In this document: positions 42,601 to 51,491 of the stretch, in pieces
Position numbering within the stretch: the first letter of the stretch is position 1
Layout: each line of letters opens with the position of its first letter
Notes under the pieces: generated by a model
The model's database searches: none
What the model was told of the DNA's origin: nothing
The model's input: the letters and a program-made list of their open reading frames with translations, nothing else
DNA from: Parabacteroides sp. AM08-6
Lineage (GTDB): Bacteria; Bacteroidota; Bacteroidia; Bacteroidales; Tannerellaceae
NCBI RefSeq assembly: GCF_003473295.1
Contig: NZ_QRMP01000007.1
Span: forward strand, 63,299-127,298
Length of the DNA stretch: 64,000 nt
Direction: 5' to 3'
Position numbers and translations under genes: made by a program

Positions 42601-45600
42601 TATTATTAGCGCGGCTAATATTGTTGATGTTATAAGTGATTATGTCAATTTGCGTAAAGCCGGAGTTAATTACAAAGGTGTCTGTCCCTTTCATGGTGAT
42701 AGGGATGCAAGCTTAGTCGTAAGTCCGGCTAAAAACATATGGAAATGTTTCGGTTGCGGGAAAGGTGGTAATGTTATTACCTTCTTAATGGATCATGAAG
42801 GACTGTCTTTTTTTGAAGCGGCCAAACAAGTAGCATCCAAATATAATATTACGGTTCCGGAAAGAGAATTGACCGATGATGAAAAAAACAAAGCGAGAGA
42901 ACGTGAGGCCCTGCATATTTGCCTTCAGTTTTCACAAGAGGCTTTCACCGGCCAATTAGAAAAGAAAATACCTGAAGAGTATTTGGCCACACGGTATATC
43001 CGTCCGGAAATATTATCACAGTACGGTGTCGGATATGCTCCTGCAGGCTTTACATGGTTGGCGGAACTGGCCGGACAAAAAGGGTATGATTCGGCAACAA
43101 TGGAACAAGCTGGTTTAATCAGTCGCAAAGAAAGTGGAAAAGTTTTTGACCGTTTCATTAATCGTATCACTTTCCCATTTTATTCTTTATCTGGAAAGGT
43201 GATAGGTTTTACTGGTCGTGCCTTGGAAAAAGATAGCCAGTGTAAATACCTTAATTCTCCGGAAACTCAGGTTTTCCATAAGGGGAAAACATTATATGGA
43301 ATATATCAAGCACGCCCGGAAATAACGAAAAATGATAAAGTCTATCTGGTAGAAGGGCAGTTTGATGTACTCTCTTTTGTTCAATACGGTTTTCCAAATA
43401 CGGTTTGTGGTAGTGGTACGGCGTTGACTCAGGAGCAGGTTCGTATGCTTAAAAAATTTACCAGGAATGTAACAGCTGTCTATGATGGGGATGCGGCTGG
43501 TATGAAAGCTTCTATCCGGAACATGGACGTTATGCTTTCGGAAGGGATGAATGTGCGTGCGGTGCTACTCCCGGAACAAGAAGACCCGGATAGTTTTGCC
43601 AGAAAGATGGGACCTGAAAAGCTGGCGAAATTTATCAAGCGAAATGAAATAGACTTCATTTCATTTATATATAAGGCTTTTGAAAAAGAGATGGAGGACC
43701 CGATACGAAAAACGGAAGTGCTCCGAGTTGTTGCTCAAAGTATATCGGTGGTTCCGGATAAACTTCAACGGCAAGCATATATTGCCACACTAGCCACGAA
43801 GTTTAAAGCCGATGGCGAACTGATAACAGCACTTGTTGCAGAGTTGCAAGGGATGGGTAAAAAAGAAGCTATAAAACAACCGGAGCAATCCGGGTTCACA
43901 GGCTTAGAAGATGCGGCTAGACTGATAGAATCTGAAGGCAAACAAATTACACTCACTTGGTCTGTCGAACGGTTTACGGAAAATTGGGGAGATAGGCCAA
44001 CTGTACTTGTTACAGGTATTCCAGGCATTTCGGAAATACAGGAACTCCGGCGGGTATCCTCAATTGTTCGTTGCAGAGATAGGTTCAAGCTTAATGAAGA
44101 AACCATGGAAGAACCTAAAGAACTAGTCTTTTTACGTTCCCTTTCCTATACCGGTTTTACCGTAAGCATGAGTAGGTATACGAACCGTCAGGAAAATTAT
44201 GTTGACGAAGAAGGTAAAGAGCGCAGAAAAAATGTGGAATTGGAAAAAGAAATAGGGTTTAATGAATATTATATTTCGCTATATAGCGTGTTTAAGGAGG
44301 CGACGGAGGGTTTAAAGAAAATAGCCCTGGAACGCTGTGCGGAATTAATATCCCATGCCGATGCAACTACACGGGCCTTTCAAGCAACAGAATATGCCAG
44401 AGCATTAGGAGTTACTAAAACAGCTCTGGACCATGTGCTGAAACCTTATTTGGATGTTCGTAAATCAGAAGCCAGGTTTAACAGCGACGCCCTGCAGGTA
44501 GATGGAACGGCTTTGATGTTCGACCCATCCCGTTTACCTGACTATGTGGAAAAGGACCCTGAAATAAATCGACTTTGGAGAGCTTATCAATTTTTCCCTT
44601 ACTTGGATGGTAATGGCCGGAAAGTGGCCTATATTTTTTCAAATGGGAAGAAATCGTATACGCGTATAGGTAACTTTTATATCGAACCCTTATTGCATGT
44701 GTATGACAAAGAGAGCCAAGCTAACAAACGTATCGTACAGCTGACACAAGCCAACTATCCTTATCCGGTATTCATGGAGTGGATAAGTGCGGAAATGATA
44801 ACACTCCAGACCTTCAGAAAACGTCTGTGGGAAGAAGGAGATATTAACTTTTCGAATGGTACGCAGAACCATCTTGACCTGATAATGGACAGTTGGGCCG
44901 GTAAGTTCAAAAAGTGTTTTGAGCTCCGGATGTTCGGTTGGTATGATGAAGGTTTCTTTGCCTTCAGTAATGCTATTGTGCACGAGATTGACGGGAAGCA
45001 GCAACTTCAGTATGTAACAGACTTGGGATTGGTAGAACACAACAATCAGTATTATTATATCCCGGCATTTTCAAAAATATATGCCAGTGAACGTAGAGAC
45101 AGCGACCGTTATTTTTTGGACCGTTTTATCAAATACCGGGAACCAAAAGGTTTAAAAGTAGATTTCAGAGGCTGGGCTTCATTGATGAATGAGGTTTATA
45201 AACTGAACAATAATGGAAAATGGGCGATTATATATTCAATCATGAGTGCTTTTCGAAGCGATATCTATAATGTGCGTCGTACATTTACAGCCCTATTTTT
45301 CATAGGGCCTACAGGTTCAGGTAAATCGCAAGTCGGTTACTCCATCCGTTCGCTCTCGATGCCTCCGGACGCTCCAACATTCAACCTGAATTCCGGGACA
45401 CCGGCAGCCCTGTTCTCATGGCTGGAACGTTACCGGAATATCCCTATAATGCTGGAGGAATACAACGACCGCGATATTAATCCGGTTATATTCCAAGCTT
45501 TGAAATCGGCCGTATATGATGGAGAAGGTAAACAAAAGCGTAAAGATGCTGTCAGTAAAGAAATTGATAGTAGCCAAGTAAATGCAGCACTTATCATCAT

Positions 45601-46540
45601 GGGGCAGGAAAGCCCGCAACAGGATGATAATTCTTTGGCCAATCGATGTATTATTTGCGATGTTCCAAAGTGCGATGACCGGACGGAAGAAGAGGAAAAT
45701 GTATTTAACCAATTAAAAAGCTACGAAGAGAATGGGCTTCATAACGTTTTATTGGAAATACTGTCCTGCCGGAAAACGTTACTGGATAATTACGTTAAGG
45801 TATATGGTGAAGTATTTAAAGAATTAAAGGATAATGCCAGGGTTCTAGTAACAAATACGGATGGTCTTTCCCGTATTCTTGAAACGGTATCGATGTTCTT
45901 AACAGTCTGTCGGATTGTGGAAGAAAGTACGCCATTGCAACTTCCTTTTACTTACCGCGATTTTTTTGAGATAGCAGTGGAAAAGGTTGCCAAACAAGTT
46001 GAATCTATAAGTACTTCCAACAAAATGTTTAATTTCTTCAGTAATATAAATTACTTGATTGATACCGGAAGTATTCGTCCTGGCCGTGACTATAAAATAG
46101 AAGTGCCAGGAAAAATTACTCTTAAAACGAAAGGCAAGGATACGGAAATAAAAGTTATGGAACCGGCAGATACGCGTGTATTATATTTAAACATGACAAA
46201 CATATATCCGATGTACAGCAATTTGGCGAAGAACGAAGCTCTATCGATGCAATCATTAAATACCTATTTCGAAAGTAATGAGGCTTATATCGGCCGGGTT
46301 CGATCTACTCGTTTCCGTTGGCAAGAAGTGAAAGAAATACCGCGTGGTGAGATTTCTATTAATGAAGATGGAACGGAAATAGTGGATAATACGATGAAAC
46401 GTATCATGACTAATAAAGAAAGTAACACTTCTGCTGTCGTTTTTGACTATGATAGACTGAAAGATTTATTAGATGTAGACTTTGAACGGGATGAAAGAAT
46501 GGATATAGAGACAGAAACGGAAGGTAAATTTCGATTTTAG
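42575..46540 (+). CDS. Large DnaG-type primase-helicase
   Basis: A 1,321-aa protein. Residues 30-100 are a CHC2 zinc-ribbon (C37, H40, C58, C61; VCPFHGDRDASLVVSP, KCFGCGKGGN), and residues about 100-390 are the primase core and Toprim domain (KVYLVEGQFDVLSF, VYDGDAAGMKA). A long middle region is unrecognised. A helicase-like ATPase follows, with Walker A GPTGSGKS at 911-918 and PIMLEEYNDRD as candidate Walker B. It combines primase and ATP-driven helicase and should be the main replication protein. A putative origin lies just downstream. Confidence 0.88.
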   Translation: MIAQNVVDDIISAANIVDVISDYVNLRKAGVNYKGVCPFHGDRDASLVVSPAKNIWKCFGCGKGGNVITFLMDHEGLSFFEAAKQVASKYNITVPERELTDDEKNKAREREALHICLQFSQEAFTGQLEKKIPEEYLATRYIRPEILSQYGVGYAPAGFTWLAELAGQKGYDSATMEQAGLISRKESGKVFDRFINRITFPFYSLSGKVIGFTGRALEKDSQCKYLNSPETQVFHKGKTLYGIYQARPEITKNDKVYLVEGQFDVLSFVQYGFPNTVCGSGTALTQEQVRMLKKFTRNVTAVYDGDAAGMKASIRNMDVMLSEGMNVRAVLLPEQEDPDSFARKMGPEKLAKFIKRNEIDFISFIYKAFEKEMEDPIRKTEVLRVVAQSISVVPDKLQRQAYIATLATKFKADGELITALVAELQGMGKKEAIKQPEQSGFTGLEDAARLIESEGKQITLTWSVERFTENWGDRPTVLVTGIPGISEIQELRRVSSIVRCRDRFKLNEETMEEPKELVFLRSLSYTGFTVSMSRYTNRQENYVDEEGKERRKNVELEKEIGFNEYYISLYSVFKEATEGLKKIALERCAELISHADATTRAFQATEYARALGVTKTALDHVLKPYLDVRKSEARFNSDALQVDGTALMFDPSRLPDYVEKDPEINRLWRAYQFFPYLDGNGRKVAYIFSNGKKSYTRIGNFYIEPLLHVYDKESQANKRIVQLTQANYPYPVFMEWISAEMITLQTFRKRLWEEGDINFSNGTQNHLDLIMDSWAGKFKKCFELRMFGWYDEGFFAFSNAIVHEIDGKQQLQYVTDLGLVEHNNQYYYIPAFSKIYASERRDSDRYFLDRFIKYREPKGLKVDFRGWASLMNEVYKLNNNGKWAIIYSIMSAFRSDIYNVRRTFTALFFIGPTGSGKSQVGYSIRSLSMPPDAPTFNLNSGTPAALFSWLERYRNIPIMLEEYNDRDINPVIFQALKSAVYDGEGKQKRKDAVSKEIDSSQVNAALIIMGQESPQQDDNSLANRCIICDVPKCDDRTEEEENVFNQLKSYEENGLHNVLLEILSCRKTLLDNYVKVYGEVFKELKDNARVLVTNTDGLSRILETVSMFLTVCRIVEESTPLQLPFTYRDFFEIAVEKVAKQVESISTSNKMFNFFSNINYLIDTGSIRPGRDYKIEVPGKITLKTKGKDTEIKVMEPADTRVLYLNMTNIYPMYSNLAKNEALSMQSLNTYFESNEAYIGRVRSTRFRWQEVKEIPRGEISINEDGTEIVDNTMKRIMTNKESNTSAVVFDYDRLKDLLDVDFERDERMDIETETEGKFRF

Positions 46541-46560
46541 TATCTGATAGTATTTTTTGA

Positions 46561-46634
46561 AAGAGCCGACCTCTTTGGATAGAACTATCCTTGTTGAATA
46601 AAGGAAATGGAACTATCCGGGGAAGTCGGTTCTT
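46561..46634 (+). terminator. Terminator-like structure after the primase gene
   Basis: AAGAGCCGAC (46561-46570) pairs with GTCGGTTCTT (46625-46634) with one G-T pair, and encloses a perfect hairpin GGATAG-AA-CTATCC (46577-46590). A pyrimidine-rich, T-rich stretch follows. It probably ends the early transcript. Confidence 0.6.
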
Positions 46635-46729
46635 TCTTTATCTATTTTTCCCCCGCACCCCCCTTGTTCTTAAAAAAAAGAATTAAAGCAATGTTTTGCG
46701 ATTTTGAAACGAAATCTTTACAACAACAG

Positions 46730-47046
46730 CGACCAACAGACCAACAGACCAACAAGCCGAAAAGTATTTCAAAAGAGATATAAGATAAATATATAATAAT
46801 CAATGATATATATAATAAATATAAGATTGTTCTCTGTTGATTGTTGTTGGTTTCCTGTTGGTCGCTGTTGGTCGTTTTGTTTAAAATAAATAGAAAAAGG
46901 CTTTTTATCCCCTGTTGACAATGCGACCAACAGATATAATTTTTTGTTGGTCGCATTATTATTGAATTTATTTTGTTATTTGGTTGAAAATTAGTAATTT
47001 AGCTAAATTGTTTACGAGTCTTGTTGGTCTGTTGGTCTGTTGGTCG
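46730..47046. repeat. Inverted array of GACCAACA repeats (putative origin or inversion site)
   Basis: Three tandem GACCAACA units (46731-46754) are mirrored by three TGTTGGTC units (47022-47045), giving a perfect 27-bp inverted repeat at 46730-46756 and 47020-47046. Between them are two TGTTGGTC units (46856-46863, 46866-46873) and a 13-bp perfect stem AATGCGACCAACA/TGTTGGTCGCATT (46920-46957). That is ten copies of the 8-mer in all. A very AT-rich stretch (about 46761-46830) lies inside. Iterons plus an AT-rich zone beside a primase gene suggest a replication origin. No credible gene lies between 46541 and 47110. Confidence 0.75.
46972..47002 (+). promoter_or_regulatory. Rightward promoter just inside the right inverted repeat
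   Basis: TTTG (46972-46975), 19 nt, TAATTTAG (46995-47002; one mismatch to TAnnTTTG) points to the gene at 47111 and the late region. It sits between the two arms of the 27-bp inverted repeat. Confidence 0.5.
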
Positions 47047-47110
47047 AAAAAATATACATATTTATAGACAAAAAAATAGCAAATCAGAGGTCTAAAAAAA
47101 CGTTTTTGAT

Positions 47111-47581
47111 ATGGTAATAGTAAAAATAAGCCTAAAACAACATTTGGCTGAGTATCTGAAGGGTAAATTTTGTGATTGGAAGGATGTACCGGTAAAGTTT
47201 CCGGATTCATCCGACCTGTATCATACTATTTTCGATTTGATGGAAAAAAAACCATCTAATGTGGAAGAAACTGCGGGTAATCTGGAAATTGTATTGCCGG
47301 ATAGAACCATAGGAAAAGACCCCGCCTGGTATAATTTCTTGGGAGAACGTTCACAACGAATTATCGAACGGAAAGTAGAGCTGATGTTTTGGGCTGACCT
47401 ACATGATCTAATAGACCACAATAAGCATATGCACGGTATGGAATATGCCGAAACGGTTTACTTCTTCATGCGAAAATACGATATACAGTCTATCACGGAG
47501 GATGCCATTTTAAAAAATTATTATCGCTGGAGGGAAAAGGTACGGCGCCGAGATAAGAAACGAGCATATAATAAATGTTAA
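47111..47581 (+). CDS. Unrecognised protein after the repeat array
   Basis: A 156-aa basic protein with helical C-terminus (ILKNYYRWREKVRRRDKKRAYN). It is the first gene to the right of the repeat array and could bind DNA there or regulate the late genes; no domain was recognised. A 117-bp gap follows before the next gene. Confidence 0.65.
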   Translation: MVIVKISLKQHLAEYLKGKFCDWKDVPVKFPDSSDLYHTIFDLMEKKPSNVEETAGNLEIVLPDRTIGKDPAWYNFLGERSQRIIERKVELMFWADLHDLIDHNKHMHGMEYAETVYFFMRKYDIQSITEDAILKNYYRWREKVRRRDKKRAYNKC

Positions 47582-47698
47582 ATGTTGGAATATTTACTCC
47601 GAGCAAGTGTATCTCTTTGTCCGTTCTGGTGGGAGAAAAGTGCGGAAAGATGTGGGAAAAATGAGAAGTGTTTGAAAACTAATTAATTACATAATAAT

Positions 47699-48148
47699 AT
47701 GGCTGATAATATGGGAGGTATCTCCGAAACCTGGTTTGTTATACCGAAAGATGTTAAAAATATAATTACAGGTTCCGGACTTGCCAAAGTGATATTGAAA
47801 GATGGTGCCGTCTGGTTCCCGGTACACATCGGGAGATATGGAACGGTTATAAAAGTAGAACCGCAAACAGCTGACGCGGGTACATTATATAATGTATCTG
47901 CGACTATTCAGATTCCTAGGCAGTATTTGGATGAAGCGGGTATGTTTTTTTGTAAACGGCTGAACAGGACAGGGGCAGTAATAAAGTATAAGAATTTCAA
48001 CGGAGACTGGTTCGTAGTCGGTTCGGAACGTTTTCCGCTGAAATGCACATTTGAAATTTTGCATCCGAATAATCCGGGGGGATTTAGCGGATACAAACTT
48101 ACTATTTCCGGAAAACAACTAAGTCCGCAGCTCCAGATAACGGAATAG
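47699..48148 (+). CDS. Beta-rich late protein, possible virion component
   Basis: A 149-aa protein with alternating beta strands (WFVIPKDVKNIITGSGLAKVILKDGAVWFPVHIGRYG; YKLTISGKQLSPQLQI), no signal and no helices of note. Position at the head of the morphogenesis cluster and composition suggest a small virion or tail protein. Not recognised. Confidence 0.6.
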   Translation: MADNMGGISETWFVIPKDVKNIITGSGLAKVILKDGAVWFPVHIGRYGTVIKVEPQTADAGTLYNVSATIQIPRQYLDEAGMFFCKRLNRTGAVIKYKNFNGDWFVVGSERFPLKCTFEILHPNNPGGFSGYKLTISGKQLSPQLQITE

Positions 48149-48202
48149 ACGTCCTTTCCCTTATTTATATATAGGTATATCATTGCATAAAAAATCAATG
48201 AT

Positions 48203-49087
48203 ATGCTTTATCTGCACAATATATTAGGGGGAGTGTGGTTCATCGAAGAAACCTTCGCATCGAACTACCTTCCCCTTATTGCATCTTACCTGACTGCTCC
48301 GGCATCCTCCATAGGCCGGCCACGCAATGCCGCTTCCGAAAAAGAAATGTCGGAAGACAATGCCTTGTTGTTTGCATCTGTAAAGAATGGAGCTTACCAG
48401 ATTAGCGAATATGGCGGATGGGCACCACCTGAAGATGCACCTAAAAATTCAGTGGCCGTAATGAACATTAATGGAGCAATTACGAAATATGACCAAGATT
48501 GCGGTCCATCAGGGATGCTCACAAAATCAAATCTGCTTACCCGCTGCTATGCCGAAGATAATATCAAAGCCATTGTCCTAAATATCGATTCCGGTGGTGG
48601 TGAAGGCATGGGATGCCGTATTTTTCAGGAAACATTGTCATACCGGAATAAACCGGTTCTTGCATTTTGTAACGACATGGTTGCATCGGCAGCTTATGGT
48701 ATTGCAGCTTGTTGCGACAGGGTTGTCGCCAATTCATCCGTCTGCCGGGTTGGTAGCGTGGGAACTTACATGACAATTGTAGATGCAAGCAAAAGACTGG
48801 AAAGCATGGGGATAAAGCTGGTCGAAGTGTATGCTACTAAATCGACCGATAAAAACCAGGAATTTTATAAAGCCATACAAGGGGATACCGCACCGCTGAA
48901 AAAAGTGTGCGACACTTACAACGAAGGTTTTATATCCAGTATAGCCAATGCCCGCGTAGGGGTAATTTCCGAAGACCAGAATACATGGGCGACCGGTAAG
49001 ATGTTTTTCGCTCCGGAGGCTATTAGCCTGGGAATGGTCGATGAAATAGATACTTTCGAAAATGTGCTTAATTATTTTAATACATAA
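48203..49087 (+). CDS. S49-family head maturation protease
   Basis: A 294-aa serine protease of the ClpP/SppA fold: IVLNIDSGGGEG, NDMVASAAYGIAACCDRVVANSSVCRVGSVGTYM (Ser in the ASAAYG motif) and a Lys-containing YATKSTDKN segment. In phages it processes scaffold and capsid protein during head maturation. The scaffold-like and capsid genes follow directly. Confidence 0.88.
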   Translation: MLYLHNILGGVWFIEETFASNYLPLIASYLTAPASSIGRPRNAASEKEMSEDNALLFASVKNGAYQISEYGGWAPPEDAPKNSVAVMNINGAITKYDQDCGPSGMLTKSNLLTRCYAEDNIKAIVLNIDSGGGEGMGCRIFQETLSYRNKPVLAFCNDMVASAAYGIAACCDRVVANSSVCRVGSVGTYMTIVDASKRLESMGIKLVEVYATKSTDKNQEFYKAIQGDTAPLKKVCDTYNEGFISSIANARVGVISEDQNTWATGKMFFAPEAISLGMVDEIDTFENVLNYFNT

Positions 49088-49093
49088 CGAGTT

Positions 49094-49501
49094 ATGAAGT
49101 GGTTGAAAGATGAATCGTACAATGCGATGAAGCAAGCGGCTGACAACTGGAACAAACTGCTTAACCAAGTGCTGGGTGACAATCCGGACATGAAAGCGGA
49201 AGATGTTACGGTTGAAAGTTTGCTTGAAGCGATTGAAGAAGGAAGTGGGGATGCCGGTTTGCAAGAAAAACTGACAGCCGCACAAGGTGAATTGAAACAA
49301 AAAGACCAGCAGATTGAGAAACTTCAGTCTGATGTGGCCGAACTAAAAGGGACACCGGTTGAAAAACAACAGGAAGCTAAAGTAGATAATGAACCGGGAG
49401 CCGGGGAAGAGGATATTAAGGACTTTGCCGCTAAGAACAGCGATGATACGTTGGCTATTATGGCAAAAGCCCGTGAAACAGGATTTTTTGATAATAAATA
49501 A
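49094..49501 (+). CDS. Putative capsid scaffolding protein
   Basis: A 135-aa acidic protein with a central coiled coil (LQEKLTAAQGELKQKDQQIEKLQSDVAELKG) and a C-terminal helix. It is placed between the S49 protease and the capsid gene, the usual slot for the scaffold, which is the protease's substrate. No sequence motif defines scaffolds, so the call rests on context. Confidence 0.72.
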   Translation: MKWLKDESYNAMKQAADNWNKLLNQVLGDNPDMKAEDVTVESLLEAIEEGSGDAGLQEKLTAAQGELKQKDQQIEKLQSDVAELKGTPVEKQQEAKVDNEPGAGEEDIKDFAAKNSDDTLAIMAKARETGFFDNK

Positions 49502-49506
49502 AAGCC

Positions 49507-50763
49507 ATGGCAGGAATTTTAGATCTTGATAAGCTGAAACGTTATGCGAAGGAATACGACTCTGTATTGCGTACCCTTCCCTATTTTACGTTTCAAGAAT
49601 TTGCGGCAGCTATGAAGCTGAACGTGATTGAAATCGATAATGAAGACGTAATTGTAAATGCACGTCGTAAAGCCGGACATACCGGACCGTACAAGGCCGG
49701 TGCGGAAATTAATTATCCGGACGAAGTAGGTAAGCTGGTGGAAATGTCCATCAAACCGGAACTGACCGTTTCGAGATTGAAGGATAATATACTGAATTAC
49801 AAGGAAAAGAAAATTCTTTCCAATGCCGGTGAGCGTGTAGACCATACAACAAAGAAACACCCGCTGGAAAAGTTTGTAGTGGACAACCACATTGTTAGCC
49901 ATTCGGAAGATGTTACGTTCTCCGCTTTCTTCGCAGAACGAAATGACAGCGTATTCAGCCCGATGACTTCGTTTACCGGCTTTTTCCCATGGATTGACCA
50001 TTTTAAAACGACAAACGATATCACCATGGCCAACCATAATTTGGTCCGTACCGGTGTATTTGGCGGTGAAGATGGAAAAAATGATTATGACCGCTTGATT
50101 GACTTCTTACGTGCGGCACATCCGTTCCTGCGTCGCAAGGCAATCCTGTATTATGCCACTGAAATCGAATTGATTTGTAAAGAGGCATATCGGCAAAAGG
50201 TAAAAGCTTTTGCACGTCCTACAAGCGAGGAATTTTGGAAAGCTGTTAAGGATGATGCCAAGTTTCCGGGTCTGGAACCTATTACACACGAAGCATACGG
50301 TACCGGACAGGCATTAATTTTAATCCGTCCGGGAATGATGGACTTCGGAGTAAACACAAAGAAGGCTACCAGCTTTGTTCAAATCAGAGATATTTTCGAA
50401 GACCCGAACGAATTGCAATTCTGGTTACAAGCCGGTTATGGTACCCGTTTCCAGGATATTCACCCGAAAGTATTCCAGACAAACGAGTTTACAAACGAGG
50501 GTGTAGATTTGGCAGGTGATTATGTCACCGGTGCCGCCGTGACAGTAACCGTTGGACCTGACGCCGCAGTTGAAGCCGGCGCATGTTGGAAACTGGGAGA
50601 AAGTGGTGAATGGATGAAAAACGGACAAACCTTGCTGGGTGTTCCGGCCGGTACTCATTCAATCATCTACAAAGATGTGGAAGGTTATACAAAACCGGCC
50701 AACGGCAGTGTGACGGTGGAAGACGGTAAGGACTTTACAGTTTCGGGCACCTACACCAAATAG
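49507..50763 (+). CDS. Major capsid protein with C-terminal Ig-like domain
   Basis: A 418-aa protein placed 5 bp after the scaffold gene. Residues 1-340 fit a HK97-type capsid (YFTFQEFAAAMKLNVIEIDNEDVIVNARR; RDIFEDPNELQFWLQAGYGTRFQDIHPKVF). Residues about 346-418 (TVTVGPDAAVEAGACWKLG...VTVEDGKDFTVSGTYTK) form an extra Ig-like or PEGA-like beta domain that could project from the shell and bind glycans. Its strong hairpin terminator implies high expression. Confidence 0.85.
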   Translation: MAGILDLDKLKRYAKEYDSVLRTLPYFTFQEFAAAMKLNVIEIDNEDVIVNARRKAGHTGPYKAGAEINYPDEVGKLVEMSIKPELTVSRLKDNILNYKEKKILSNAGERVDHTTKKHPLEKFVVDNHIVSHSEDVTFSAFFAERNDSVFSPMTSFTGFFPWIDHFKTTNDITMANHNLVRTGVFGGEDGKNDYDRLIDFLRAAHPFLRRKAILYYATEIELICKEAYRQKVKAFARPTSEEFWKAVKDDAKFPGLEPITHEAYGTGQALILIRPGMMDFGVNTKKATSFVQIRDIFEDPNELQFWLQAGYGTRFQDIHPKVFQTNEFTNEGVDLAGDYVTGAAVTVTVGPDAAVEAGACWKLGESGEWMKNGQTLLGVPAGTHSIIYKDVEGYTKPANGSVTVEDGKDFTVSGTYTK

Positions 50764-50775
50764 TAAGAATAAGAA

Positions 50776-50796
50776 GGAAGGGCGTTTTGCCCTTCC
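50776..50796 (+). terminator. Hairpin after the capsid gene
   Basis: GGAAGGGC and GCCCTTCC form a perfect 8-bp stem (50776-50783/50789-50796) with a 5-nt loop, followed by AATTGTTT. Probably a partial terminator or mRNA 3' stabiliser. Confidence 0.65.
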
Positions 50797-50825
50797 AATT
50801 GTTTAACATATAATTATATGATACA

Positions 50826-51491
50826 ATGAAAGATATTAAAAAGATTTTGTCCGTTATGTGCCTGTTTGCAATATTATGTCTTATTTGTATTGCGGCAGGT
50901 ATTCCGGCAGACAGTGTAGTTTGTGCTGGATTTGCACCTGTACTATGGCCTGCGGGAAATGATAATATGGGCGGTTATAAAGGGCGTGTAGCCTTTATTC
51001 CGGAAAATAGTGTCTCTAAAACTCCCTTATTACCGGCCAAGCCTGCAGAAACAACCGAATTTGTCACGGCTTCCGGTGCTTTTGAATTTATAAAGACAGG
51101 CGAAAAGCCTACTCCGATTTATGCAACACGTGCGACAGTAGGTTATAAGTCTGAAATACAGGGTGAAACCGATTGCAAGAGTTATAAGATTACAGGAGAA
51201 TTTTTTCATCCAGGCAAAAAAGTGGAAGCGGCTGCTTTTGCGCGGCAGGTATGTAATACCCCCGGTTATTTGATTATCGAAGATAGTGAAAATCAACAAT
51301 TGGTAGGGCAACCGGGATACCCCTGTATGCTTGCGGCTTCGTTCGATGGAGGGAAAGCTCCGGCCGATAAACGCGGTTGGTCGTTTACGTTCGAGGCTGA
51401 CAGCCCGGCACCGATGATCATTATGGGAACTCCCATCGATTTGGATGAGTTATTCACCGGAGTAGCTTCTACTCCTGATCCTGTAGAATAA
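50826..51491 (+). CDS. Late protein with N-terminal membrane anchor and virion-like body
   Basis: A 221-aa protein. Residues 8-27 (SVMCLFAILCLICIAAGI) are a strong hydrophobic helix or signal sequence. From residue 48 (MGGYKGRVAFIPENSV) the body looks like a phage structural protein (YATRATVGYKSEIQGETDCKSYKITGEFFHPGKK). ATG 50967 would give a soluble 174-aa form. A dual product, or a leader fused to a head or tail protein, is possible. It overlaps the next gene by 1 bp. Confidence 0.6.
   Translation: MKDIKKILSVMCLFAILCLICIAAGIPADSVVCAGFAPVLWPAGNDNMGGYKGRVAFIPENSVSKTPLLPAKPAETTEFVTASGAFEFIKTGEKPTPIYATRATVGYKSEIQGETDCKSYKITGEFFHPGKKVEAAAFARQVCNTPGYLIIEDSENQQLVGQPGYPCMLAASFDGGKAPADKRGWSFTFEADSPAPMIIMGTPIDLDELFTGVASTPDPVE

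Noticed and set aside
46731-47045. CRISPR array
   Set aside because: The units are 8 bp, in tandem or inverted, without uniform spacers, and no cas genes are present.
46642-47210. Two minus-strand frames (104 and 80 codons) over the GACCAACA array
   Set aside because: They run through repeats and very AT-rich DNA and give low-complexity translations; regulatory or origin DNA is the better explanation.
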